This document shows, piece by piece, positions 1-7,361 of a DNA stretch of 9,059 bases. A program made the translations under genes and the position numbers. The stretch lies in assembly GCA_020345945.1 (NCBI GenBank), contig CP070773.1, positions 1,036,839 through 1,045,897 on the forward strand, read 5' to 3'. Each line of letters starts with the position of its first letter. Position 1 is the stretch's first letter. Origin of the DNA: Candidatus Bathyarchaeota archaeon (GTDB lineage Archaea > Thermoproteota > Bathyarchaeia > RBG-16-48-13 > GCA-020345945). The notes under the pieces are model-generated. The model was not told the origin of the DNA, ran no database searches, and saw only the letters and a program-made list of their open reading frames with translations.

Positions 1-2
1 CT

Positions 3-1040
3 TCTACGGTGGTTGAGGGTATTGGTGGGTTTATCGGTAACTATGATGTTGGTGTGAGGTCTGGTGATGGTGAGCGGTCGCTTAAGGCTGGTGTTATCAT
101 TGTTGCGACTGGTGCGGAGGAGCTGAAGCCTGTTGGCATGTATAACTATGATGGTAAGAATGTTGTTACTCAATTGGAACTGGAGCAGATGCTTCGGGAT
201 GGGAGTTTCAAGGCTGACCGGATTATTATGATCCAGTGTGTGGGGGCTAGGAACGAGGAGAGAGTCTACTGTTCAAGAGTCTGTTGTATGACCGCGATCC
301 AGAACGCGATGGTCATCAAAGAAACCAATCCTAACACTGAAGTCTTCATCCTCTACAGAGACATGCAGACTTATGGGACAAGATATGAAAATATCTACAG
401 AAAAGCCAGAGAATTAGGTATACTCTTCATCGAGTTCCCTGAAGACCGAAAGATAACTGTTGATAAGGGAACGGTCAAAGTATTCGATGTTTTCCTAGAT
501 GAAGAGTTGACCTTGCCCTACGACCTAGTAGTTCTCTCAACTCCGATGACTCCTCAACTAGGTTCCAAAGATCTGGCAAAGATGTTGAAGGTTCCCCTTG
601 GTGAGAATGGTTTCTTCTTAGAAGCTCATGTAAAACTCCGTCCGGTTGACTTCTCAACCGACGGTATCTTTCTCTGTGGCTCTGCACATTGGCCGTCAGA
701 CTTGGCTGAAAGCGTCTCCCAGGCATACGCAGCTGCTTCAAAAGCATCTATACCTCTCTCTAGAGGAAAGGTGAAGACAGAGCCAATTGTATCCTCAGTC
801 GATGAGGAGAAGTGTATCGGTTGCGGTCTCTGCGAGTTGACCTGCCCGTTTAAAGCGATCAGTGTCAAGCAGACAGAGAAAGGAAGAGTTGCAAAGACTA
901 TAATCGCTTCCTGCAAAGGATGCGGAGTATGTAGCGCAGGCTGTCCTGAGAAAGCGATTAACATGCATCATTTCACTGATAGGCAACTGACTGCGCAGAT
1001 AGTTTCACTAGCTGAGGTGAAGACAGTTGGCTCCGACTGA
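3..1040 (+). CDS. hdrA: HdrA-type flavoprotein, C-terminal part (5'-truncated by window edge)
   Basis: The reading frame is already open at base 3, so this is the 3' part of a larger gene; a GTG at 9 is merely internal. The product resembles the C-terminal half of heterodisulfide reductase subunit A, the FAD-binding, iron-sulfur electron-transfer hub of Hdr complexes. Seen: the end of a thioredoxin-reductase-like FAD domain, the HdrA cysteine stretch QCVGARNEERVYCSRVCC (bases 234-287), the LRPVDFSTDGIFLCG segment (bases 636-680), and a C-terminal ferredoxin-like pair of CxxCxxCxxxCP motifs (starting near 813 and 912), binding two [4Fe-4S] clusters. The ferredoxin insert that canonical HdrA carries within its FAD domain is absent where it would be expected (about bases 30-110), as in the second half of the long HdrA downstream. 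The gene overlaps the next by 14 bases. The first 86 codons have unusual codon use (see findings). The N-terminal architecture is unknown because it lies outside the window. Confidence 0.9.
   Translation, partial: STVVEGIGGFIGNYDVGVRSGDGERSLKAGVIIVATGAEELKPVGMYNYDGKNVVTQLELEQMLRDGSFKADRIIMIQCVGARNEERVYCSRVCCMTAIQNAMVIKETNPNTEVFILYRDMQTYGTRYENIYRKARELGILFIEFPEDRKITVDKGTVKVFDVFLDEELTLPYDLVVLSTPMTPQLGSKDLAKMLKVPLGENGFFLEAHVKLRPVDFSTDGIFLCGSAHWPSDLAESVSQAYAAASKASIPLSRGKVKTEPIVSSVDEEKCIGCGLCELTCPFKAISVKQTEKGRVAKTIIASCKGCGVCSAGCPEKAINMHHFTDRQLTAQIVSLAEVKTVGSD
1014..1020 (+). promoter_or_regulatory. Shine-Dalgarno site for the first mvhD
   Basis: GAGGTGA lies six bases before the TTG at 1027, inside the end of the upstream hdrA. 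It fixes the TTG as start and shows that the two genes are translated from one transcript. Confidence 0.7.
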
Positions 1041-1797
1041 AGAATTCGAACCAAGAATCTTAGGCTTCCTGTGTAACTGGTGTTCCTACGCTGGCGCCGA
1101 CTTGGCTGGTGTCAGTCGATTCCAGTATCCTACAAATGTAAGAATTATTCGGGTTATGTGTTCTGGTCGAGTAGACCCCACTCTTGTTTTTGAGGGATTC
1201 ATCAACGGCATGGACGGTGTGATGGTATTAGGCTGCCATCCTGGAGACTGCCATTACTTGACAGGAAATTACTACGCTGAACGACGGATGAAATCTGTGA
1301 AGTCCATCCTCGAATATATAGGAGTAGAACCTGATCGTCTTCTACTAGATTGGGTCTCCGCGGCTGAAGGAGAAAGATATGCTGCCATGGTGAAAGGGTT
1401 CACCGAGAAGATTCGTGGCCTCGGACCCTTAGACAAGGAAAAACCCGTTGAGGAACTAATGCAGAAGCTAATCGCTGCCAGGGAGGCTTTTGCTCAGCAT
1501 AGGACAAGATGGCTTGTAGGCAAAGAGAAGGAGATGGTAGAAGAAGGAAACGTCTTCGGCGACAAGGTCTCCCAAGAAGAGTTTGATAAAGTGATGATCG
1601 GCTCTCTTCGAAAGGAATACGTGACGAACAGGATTCTACTCTCCGTGAAAGACGATGCTCTTTCAGCAAGAGAGATAGCCAATAGATTAGGTGTGCCGTC
1701 AAAAGATGTTGTTAGAAGCCTGATCAACTTGGAACGAGACGGTAGTGTCGCTGTTGCTGAAGTCTCGGATTCCAGCCCCAAATATAGGAGGATATGA
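1027..1797 (+). CDS. mvhD: MvhD-like iron-sulfur electron-transfer subunit with C-terminal winged-helix extension
   Basis: Residues 1-135 form an MvhD/FlxD domain, the small [2Fe-2S] protein that passes electrons from a hydrogenase, formate dehydrogenase or NAD(P)H module to HdrA. The five family cysteines are present: C16 and C19 (in FLCNWCSYAGADLAG), C45 (MCSGRVDP), C70 and C75 (GCHPGDCHY); the domain ends with the typical WVSAAEGERY stretch. At 256 residues it is about 110 longer than the usual 140-155. The extension has a charged helical linker (about 136-195) and then, at about 198-256, a segment reading like a winged helix-turn-helix: RILLSV, then LSAREIANRLGVPSKDVVRSLINLERDGSV, then a short wing. 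The start is TTG at 1027, supported by a Shine-Dalgarno site; there is a 14-base overlap with hdrA upstream and an ATGA overlap with the next hdrA. The MvhD call is firm. The winged-helix call is pattern-based; it could bind DNA or serve only for protein contact. Confidence 0.88.
   Translation: MAPTEEFEPRILGFLCNWCSYAGADLAGVSRFQYPTNVRIIRVMCSGRVDPTLVFEGFINGMDGVMVLGCHPGDCHYLTGNYYAERRMKSVKSILEYIGVEPDRLLLDWVSAAEGERYAAMVKGFTEKIRGLGPLDKEKPVEELMQKLIAAREAFAQHRTRWLVGKEKEMVEEGNVFGDKVSQEEFDKVMIGSLRKEYVTNRILLSVKDDALSAREIANRLGVPSKDVVRSLINLERDGSVAVAEVSDSSPKYRRI
1786..1791 (+). promoter_or_regulatory. Shine-Dalgarno site for the long hdrA
   Basis: AGGAGG lies only two bases before the ATG at 1794 but eight bases before an in-frame GTG at 1800. 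The spacing favours GTG at 1800 as the true start, which would remove two residues; ATG at 1794 is kept because of its ATGA overlap with the preceding stop. Confidence 0.6.
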
Positions 1798-4700
1798 CTG
1801 TGGGCGTGAAAGGAAAAGAGAGCACAATAGTCGATCCGAAAATAGCAGCCTCAACACCAGTTTCCTCGAGAATCGGAGCCGTACTGGTAGTCGGTGGGGG
1901 AGTCGGGGGAGTGCAAGCGGCACTCGACCTAGCCGAATCTGGCTTCAAAGTGTACATAGTAGACTCTACATCATCCATCGGTGGAGTGATGGCACAGTTG
2001 GACAAGACTTTTCCAACAAATGACTGTTCTATGTGCATTCTCTCCCCGAAACTCGTAGAATGCGGACGACATCTAAACATAGAGATCCTGACCTGCTCCG
2101 AGATCGAAGGCATAACTGGCAAAGCAGGTGACTTCAAGGTTACTGTGAAACAGCGACCGAAATACATCGATGTCGAGAAATGTACTGGATGTAGTGAATG
2201 TGCAAAATACTGTCCTGTCGACGCTATAGACGTATTCAACGAGGGTCTAAGTGAGAGGGCGGCTGTCTACGTGAAATATCCTCAAGCTGTACCGTTGGCA
2301 TACATGATAGATAGAGATGTATGCATAGGCTGTGGACTCTGCGAGAGTATGTGCCTAGCAGATGCCATCCACTACGACGACCAAGAAGGAGAACGGGAAC
2401 TCAACGTAGGAGCAATAATTCTTGCCCCAGGTCTAGAAGAGTTTGATGCCTCAATAAAGAGCGAGTATGGCTACGGGAAGTTCAGGAATGTAATCACGAG
2501 CATAGAGTTCGAACGGATTCTTAGCGCTTCAGGACCGTTTAGAGGTCGTGTGCAGAGGCCCTCGGACGGGGAAATACCCCGAAGAATAGCCTTCATTCAA
2601 TGTGTAGGCTCACGAGATACAACGTGTGGAAACAGCTACTGTTCCTCTGTTTGCTGCATGTACGCCACGAAAGAGGCTGTGATAGCCAAAGAACATCAGA
2701 AGGATGTTGAACCCACAATCTTCTACATTGACATGAGATCGTATGGAAAAGACTTCGATAAATACATAGAGAGGGCAAAGGAAGAGTATGGTGTCAGATT
2801 CATCAGATGTAGAGTATCTTCTGTTAGTGAAGATCCCGAGACAAAGAACCTGAGAATACGGTACGAGAACGAGGAAGGAAAGATCGTAGAAGAAGAGTTC
2901 GACTTGGTCGTCCTCTCTGTAGGTTTCGAATCATCAGAAGGCATTAGAGAACTTGCCTATAGATTAGATATCGAACTTGACGAATACGGCTTCTGCAAGA
3001 CGCCGATCTTCCACCCATTGGAAACCTCTAAACCTGGGATATTTGTCTGCGGAGCGTTCTCCTCACCAAAGGATATCCCTGAGACTGTGATGCAGGCTAG
3101 TGGCGCTGCCGCATGTGCAGAAGGCTTACTATCCCCATCAAGAGGAACACTCATCAAAAGCAAAGAGTATCCTGGAGAGAGAACCATTAGAGGTCAACCA
3201 CCTCGGATAGGTGTATTTGTCTGTCACTGTGGGATAAACATCGGAGGTGTTGTCGATGTGCCCAACGTCGTGGAATATGCCCGCACCCTACCTCATGTCG
3301 TATACTCTGAGGCAAACCTATACACATGTTCATCGGACACCCAGAAACTGATCAAAGAGAAGATCGAAGAATATGATCTCAACAGAGTTATCGTTGCCTC
3401 ATGTACACCAAGGACGCATGAACCTCTATTTCAAGAGACGATAAGAGAATCAGGACTCAATAGGTATCTCTTTGAGATGGCGAACATCCGGGACCAATGC
3501 TCTTGGGTGCATATGCACGAACCCGAAGCTGCAACTGAGAAAGCAAGGGATCTAGTAAGGATGGCTGTTGCCAAGGCCTCGAAACTGGAACCGTTGGAAA
3601 GATTGTCATTGAGTGTAATCCCTCGGGGACTCGTCGTTGGCGGAGGGCTTGCAGGTATGACATCCGCACTGGCTCTCGCTGAACAAGGATTTCAAGTCTA
3701 CCTTGTGGAGAAGGAGAAAGAACTGGGAGGATTTCTACGTCATATACACTACCTGTTGGATGGTAGTGAGACCAAGAAGCATCTAGAAGACCTCATAGAA
3801 AAAGTGCAGTCAAACAAGATGATCGAAATCTTTCTCGAAGCGAAGATCGAGGAAATATCTGGTTATGTAGGGAACTTCAAGACCGCTATAGCCATCGGGG
3901 AAGATCGAGAGAAAAGAGAAGTGGAGCACGGAGTTGTTTTAGTGGCTACCGGAGGTGAAGAATACCATCCCGATCAACATCTCTATGGGAAAGATCCTCG
4001 AGTTCTGACACAGCTCGAACTTGAAGAACGTCTCTCCTCCAAAAAGTTCTCTGGCGAACCTCAGAATGTGGTTATGATACAATGTATTGGATCCAGAGAT
4101 GACACTCATCCCTACTGCAGTAGAATGTGTTGTAGCGAGGCAGTCAAGAATGCTCTGAAATTAAAGGAAGTCAATCCGAAGTCAGAGGTCTTCATACTTT
4201 ATCGAGATATCAGGACCTACGGCATAGCTGAGAAATACTACTTGAAGGCACGCGAGGAAGGCGTGACCTTCATCCGCTATAACGACACGAACGAACCGAG
4301 AGTCGTCGAACAAACCTCAGATGAAGGAGGAAAGGTCCTCGCAATCACTGTATTCGATCCTACTCTAGGAGAAGAGATACTAATTGAGGCGGACTTCGTC
4401 GTACTCAGTGCCGGGGTGGTTCCACCAAAAGCAAACGAGTCCCTGGCGAAGATGCTTAAGGTCCCACTTAACGAGGATGGCTTTTTCCTCGAGGCACATG
4501 TCAAACTACGTCCAGTAGATTTCTCGACGGAAGGAGTCTTCGTTTGTGGCATGGCACACGCACCAAAATCCATTGAGGAAAGCATCTCACAAGCAAGAGC
4601 AGCAGCATCAAGGGCCAGCACGATCTTGGCACGTGATGCGATCGAAGCCGAGGGCGTGACAGCGGATGTAAACGACAGACGATGTAATGGGTGTGGGCTT

Positions 4701-4877
4701 TGCGTATTGGTCTGTGCATACAATGCAATCGAGATAGATGAAGAAAAGAAGGTTGCTGTTGTAAACACCGCACTCTGCAAAGGATGCGGGGCTTGTACTG
4801 CCACCTGCCGACCTGCTGCTATCGATCTCAGAGGATTCACCAACGAACAACTAGTCTCCGTAATAAACTCGTTCTAG
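1794..4877 (+). CDS. hdrA: Long two-module HdrA (tandem FAD/iron-sulfur flavoprotein)
   Basis: This 1027-residue protein is much longer than canonical HdrA (about 650) and holds two HdrA-type flavoprotein modules. Module 1 (about 28-455) has an FAD dinucleotide-binding motif VVGGGVGG (32-39), the HdrA segment TFPTNDCSMC (C78, C81), a ferredoxin-like insert with two CxxCxxCxxxC motifs (C130-C140 and C177-C187), the conserved YPQAVP stretch, and a cysteine cluster (C270, C278, C283, C287, C288). Module 2 (about 470-1027) begins with the HdrA N-terminal domain (CHCG at C477/C479, then C512, C537, C569), followed by a second FAD motif VVGGGLAG (614-621), a second cysteine cluster (C764, C775, C779, C780) with no ferredoxin insert, and C-terminal clusters C964-C974 and C995-C1005. 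By analogy with HdrA it would be a cytoplasmic flavin-based bifurcating or confurcating hub, accepting electrons from MvhD. It predicts two FADs and about five [4Fe-4S] clusters. Start: ATG at 1794, or GTG at 1800. Confidence 0.92.
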   Translation: MTVGVKGKESTIVDPKIAASTPVSSRIGAVLVVGGGVGGVQAALDLAESGFKVYIVDSTSSIGGVMAQLDKTFPTNDCSMCILSPKLVECGRHLNIEILTCSEIEGITGKAGDFKVTVKQRPKYIDVEKCTGCSECAKYCPVDAIDVFNEGLSERAAVYVKYPQAVPLAYMIDRDVCIGCGLCESMCLADAIHYDDQEGERELNVGAIILAPGLEEFDASIKSEYGYGKFRNVITSIEFERILSASGPFRGRVQRPSDGEIPRRIAFIQCVGSRDTTCGNSYCSSVCCMYATKEAVIAKEHQKDVEPTIFYIDMRSYGKDFDKYIERAKEEYGVRFIRCRVSSVSEDPETKNLRIRYENEEGKIVEEEFDLVVLSVGFESSEGIRELAYRLDIELDEYGFCKTPIFHPLETSKPGIFVCGAFSSPKDIPETVMQASGAAACAEGLLSPSRGTLIKSKEYPGERTIRGQPPRIGVFVCHCGINIGGVVDVPNVVEYARTLPHVVYSEANLYTCSSDTQKLIKEKIEEYDLNRVIVASCTPRTHEPLFQETIRESGLNRYLFEMANIRDQCSWVHMHEPEAATEKARDLVRMAVAKASKLEPLERLSLSVIPRGLVVGGGLAGMTSALALAEQGFQVYLVEKEKELGGFLRHIHYLLDGSETKKHLEDLIEKVQSNKMIEIFLEAKIEEISGYVGNFKTAIAIGEDREKREVEHGVVLVATGGEEYHPDQHLYGKDPRVLTQLELEERLSSKKFSGEPQNVVMIQCIGSRDDTHPYCSRMCCSEAVKNALKLKEVNPKSEVFILYRDIRTYGIAEKYYLKAREEGVTFIRYNDTNEPRVVEQTSDEGGKVLAITVFDPTLGEEILIEADFVVLSAGVVPPKANESLAKMLKVPLNEDGFFLEAHVKLRPVDFSTEGVFVCGMAHAPKSIEESISQARAAASRASTILARDAIEAEGVTADVNDRRCNGCGLCVLVCAYNAIEIDEEKKVAVVNTALCKGCGACTATCRPAAIDLRGFTNEQLVSVINSF

Positions 4878-4881
4878 GAGG
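4876..4881 (+). promoter_or_regulatory. Shine-Dalgarno site for the second mvhD
   Basis: AGGAGG overlaps the stop codon of the long hdrA and lies eight bases before TTG at 4890. It decides for TTG over the in-frame ATG at 4935. Confidence 0.7.
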
Positions 4882-4889
4882 ATTCCAAA

Positions 4890-5357
4890 TTGACAAGCGT
4901 AGAGATCAAATCTGAGAGTAAGAAGATAGAAGACATGGACAAAGAATGGGAACCAAAAGTTCTTGCCTTCCTCTGTAACTGGTGTAGCTACGCAGGTGCA
5001 GATCTGGCAGGGATAGGTAGAATACAATACCCTCCTAATATTCGAGTCATCCGTGTACCCTGCTCAGGAAGGGTAAATCCCTTCTTTCTCATCAAGTCTT
5101 TACAATGTGGTATTGATGGAATACTTGTATCAGGTTGTCATCCGGGGGAGTGTCACTATGTCAGCGGCAATCTTGTTGCCCGAAGGAGATTCGCAGTTCT
5201 AAAGTCTCTCATGGAGTACATTGGAATTGAACCAGGCAGACTAAACTTTTCGTGGGTATCAGCCGCAGAAGGAGAGAAGTTTTCCAGAGTTGTTAGCGAG
5301 GTAGTCAAGGAAGTGAAAGCTCTAGGACCAGTCAAGCGGCTGGTGAAGGGGGAGTAG
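4890..5357 (+). CDS. mvhD: MvhD/FlxD-like [2Fe-2S] electron-transfer subunit
   Basis: A 155-residue protein of normal length for MvhD, the adaptor that links an electron-input module to HdrA. The five family cysteines are all present: C29 and C32 (FLCNWCSYAGADLAG), C58 (PCSGRVNP), C83 and C88 (GCHPGECHY); there is an extra C73. The C-terminal FSWVSAAEGEKF stretch is typical. It lacks the winged-helix tail of the first MvhD, to which it is clearly related (both carry FLCNWCSYAGADLAG), so the hdrA-mvhD pair is duplicated in this cluster. The N-terminus has about 20 extra charged residues before the domain. The start is TTG at 4890, backed by AGGAGG; a shorter ATG start at 4935 is possible. It lies 12 bases after hdrA and 3 bases before the next gene, which suggests that it joins the NAD(P)H module encoded downstream to HdrA, as FlxD does in Flx-Hdr complexes. 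Confidence 0.9.
   Translation: MTSVEIKSESKKIEDMDKEWEPKVLAFLCNWCSYAGADLAGIGRIQYPPNIRVIRVPCSGRVNPFFLIKSLQCGIDGILVSGCHPGECHYVSGNLVARRRFAVLKSLMEYIGIEPGRLNFSWVSAAEGEKFSRVVSEVVKEVKALGPVKRLVKGE
5348..5354 (+). promoter_or_regulatory. Shine-Dalgarno site for the FlxC-like gene
   Basis: GGGGGAG spans the last codons of mvhD, six bases before ATG at 5361, and supports that start and translational coupling. Confidence 0.65.
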
Positions 5358-5360
5358 GCA

Positions 5361-6311
5361 ATGAGCGAACCCCGAGATCAAATCAGAGAACACGCAAGAA
5401 GACTACTCGACGAAGGTAAAGTCGAAGTAATAATCGGATATGAGAAAGGATCGGTACCGCTTCAATCAACGCCTTGTTTTGTAAGGGATGCGGACAATGT
5501 TGAGAGACTTATCTGGGACTCGACATGCGGTCCTAACCTCGCCAAGTACCTCTTTGATCGAGAAGGAAAAACCGGGATAGTTGCCAAAGCGTGTGATGCT
5601 CGTTCGATCGTTGTTGGTATAGTCGAGAATCAGATTGAAAGAGAAGATGTGGTCGTGATTGGAGTCCCTTGTGAAGGAGTCATTGACCTCAAGAAGATTG
5701 ATGCGGTTCTTGATGGGAAGGAGATCCTTGAAGCCTCAATGGACAACGATAAGGTGTCTGTCAAGGGAGATGGGTTTGAACAAATCCTTTCCAAGAAGGA
5801 ATTTCTTTGCGATTCATGTATCAGCTGTAGGCATAGAAACCCTCCGGTCTACGATATCTTGGCTGGTGATGAGCTTGAGGAGACAAAAGAGAGTGATGAG
5901 TTTGAGGAGATATCGAAGCTGGAAGCAAAGTCTCCTGAGGAACGTTGGAACCATTTCAGCAAGGAACTCGGCAAGTGCATAAGGTGTTATGCCTGTAGAA
6001 ACGTTTGCCCCCTCTGTTACTGTAAGGAATGTTTCGTCGACGAGACGATGCCTTCCTGGTGTGGAAAGACAACGGATCTCTCTGATACAATGACATACCA
6101 TATCATTCGTGCTCTTCACATAGCCGGAAGATGTGTAGACTGCGGAGCTTGCAGTAGGGCATGTCCAGAAGACATAGACTTGAGAGCTCTTACGAAGAAA
6201 GTGGAGAAGATCGTGAGAGAACTATACGACTATGAGCCAGGGTTGAGTTTAGAGGAGCTTCCAGTACTGGGAATATTCGAGCAGGATGATCCTCAGGAGT
6301 TCATCAAATAG
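5361..6311 (+). CDS. FlxC-like / FrhB-FdhB-related 4Fe-4S electron-transfer protein
   Basis: A 316-residue soluble iron-sulfur protein. The N-terminal 130 residues resemble the FrhB/FdhB and hydrogenase-beta type domain, with conserved-looking cysteines C39, C56, C78 (AKACDARSIV) and C104 (IGVPCEGVID), and a C150-x2-C153-x2-C156 group after it. A charged acidic linker follows (about 170-200). The C-terminal part carries two ferredoxin-type motifs: C206, C209, C212, C216 with additional C219, C221 and C224 (PLCYCKEC), and C258, C261, C264, C268 followed by P. This is the arrangement of FlxC-like subunits, which shuttle electrons between a pyridine-nucleotide oxidoreductase and MvhD. The next gene has the same CPxCxC layout, so the two are probably distant paralogues. 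The position directly after mvhD fits an mvhD(flxD)-flxC-flxB-flxA order. The family assignment is by motif and context; the exact electron donor is not shown. Confidence 0.75.
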   Translation: MSEPRDQIREHARRLLDEGKVEVIIGYEKGSVPLQSTPCFVRDADNVERLIWDSTCGPNLAKYLFDREGKTGIVAKACDARSIVVGIVENQIEREDVVVIGVPCEGVIDLKKIDAVLDGKEILEASMDNDKVSVKGDGFEQILSKKEFLCDSCISCRHRNPPVYDILAGDELEETKESDEFEEISKLEAKSPEERWNHFSKELGKCIRCYACRNVCPLCYCKECFVDETMPSWCGKTTDLSDTMTYHIIRALHIAGRCVDCGACSRACPEDIDLRALTKKVEKIVRELYDYEPGLSLEELPVLGIFEQDDPQEFIK

Positions 6312-6327
6312 ATCGGTAGTGTTGAAG

Positions 6328-7359
6328 ATGAAAGAGAAGACTATCGAGAAGAAAGATCTGTCGGGTTTTATCGACTCTCTGCTCGAGGAATACCAGGTAT
6401 TTGCGCCAACAATAGCAGAGGGCATACCAAGATTCGATAGAATCTCCTCGAGCACCCAGGTGTCCCTGGACTCCCCAAAGCTTGAGCGTTCTCCCAAAGA
6501 GGTATTCTTTCCTCAGTGTGAGACGCTGTTTACTTATCAACTAATCGATGGGAAGATGACGATGGAGGAGCCTCCTGCCTTAGAGAGCGAGAGGGTCCTA
6601 TTATTTGTTCGACCTTGCGATGTCAAGGCTCTGACTTTGATGGACAGTGTTTTCACCTCCTGGGAGCCAAAAGACACTAACTATCTAGACAAACGTGAGA
6701 AGACCATAATCGTAGGAAGGGCGTGCAGTCGTCCCTGGAGTACCTGTTTCTGTACATCGCTTGGCGTAGATCCTTTCGGAAAAGAGGGAATGGATCTGGT
6801 CTTCGAGGATATCGGTGATAAATATGTGGTTGAAGCGCTTACAGAAAGGGGTGGTAAAATCATCGATGGTTCCTCTCTATTCAAGGATGCCGAGAAGAAA
6901 GATCTGGAGAATTTGAAAGAGGTATCTAAGAAGGCTACTGAAGCTATAAGATCCGAACTGGACGTAAAAGAGATCGAGAAGAAGCTCAAAGCGATATATG
7001 ACGACTCGTTTTGGGGTAAAGTCAGCGAGAAATGTGTCGGCTGTGGTGTTTGCTCCTACCTTTGCCCAGTCTGTCACTGCTTCGATGTCCAAGATGAAGG
7101 AACGGAACTCAAAGGGAAACGGGTGAGGATCTGGGACGCCTGTCAGTATCCTATATTCACCCTGCATGCCTCCGGTCACAATCCTAGAACCTCAAGCAGG
7201 GAGAGGATACGACAGAGAATGATGCATAAGTTCAGTTATTTCATCGAGAACTTCGGAGAACTAGCATGTGTCGGATGCGGTCGTTGCATCAAAGGGTGCC
7301 CAGGCAACATGGACATTAGAGAAGTTCTCACTGGAATTATGGCGACGGAGGCAGATTGA
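6328..7359 (+). CDS. AsrA / sulfhydrogenase-beta / FlxB-like 4Fe-4S dicluster protein
   Basis: A 343-residue iron-sulfur protein, close to the usual length of anaerobic sulfite reductase subunit A and of the sulfhydrogenase beta subunit. Seen: the LLFVRPCDVKALTLMD motif (C97), a C133...C140-x-C142 group (RACSRPWSTCFC), first ferredoxin motif C236, C239, C242, C246-P with C249 and C251 (CPVCHC), C272 in WDACQYPIF, and second motif C314, C317, C320, C324-P. Such proteins carry electrons between the FAD/NAD(P) subunit, encoded next, and a partner enzyme; here that partner should be MvhD-HdrA (FlxB role), since no sirohaem sulfite reductase or NiFe hydrogenase gene is present. The start is uncertain: ATG at 6328 leaves a 16-base gap to the previous gene; ATG at 6286 would add 14 residues and overlap it by 26 bases, and GTG at 6319 is also possible. 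None has a clear Shine-Dalgarno site. Confidence 0.82.
   Translation: MKEKTIEKKDLSGFIDSLLEEYQVFAPTIAEGIPRFDRISSSTQVSLDSPKLERSPKEVFFPQCETLFTYQLIDGKMTMEEPPALESERVLLFVRPCDVKALTLMDSVFTSWEPKDTNYLDKREKTIIVGRACSRPWSTCFCTSLGVDPFGKEGMDLVFEDIGDKYVVEALTERGGKIIDGSSLFKDAEKKDLENLKEVSKKATEAIRSELDVKEIEKKLKAIYDDSFWGKVSEKCVGCGVCSYLCPVCHCFDVQDEGTELKGKRVRIWDACQYPIFTLHASGHNPRTSSRERIRQRMMHKFSYFIENFGELACVGCGRCIKGCPGNMDIREVLTGIMATEAD
7347..7351 (+). promoter_or_regulatory. Shine-Dalgarno site for the FAD/NAD(P) reductase gene
   Basis: GGAGG lies within the last codons of the preceding gene, four bases before TTG at 7356 and ten before ATG at 7362. The spacing allows either start. Confidence 0.55.
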
Positions 7360-7361
7360 AG

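Noticed and set aside
626..964. Long minus-strand open frames inside the first hdrA, and similar ones inside the other genes
   Set aside because: They lie opposite strongly supported iron-sulfur flavoprotein genes, show no recognisable motifs or ribosome sites, and are by-products of the sense coding.
1745..2023. A 92-codon plus-strand frame overlapping the start of the long hdrA
   Set aside because: It sits out of frame over a clear FAD-binding region and its product is arginine/serine-rich low-complexity sequence with no family resemblance.
6286..6327. Upstream ATG at 6286 as the start of the AsrA-like gene
   Set aside because: It would overlap the preceding gene by 26 bases with no properly spaced ribosome site, and the added 14 residues look unlike the family; ATG at 6328 is preferred but not proven.
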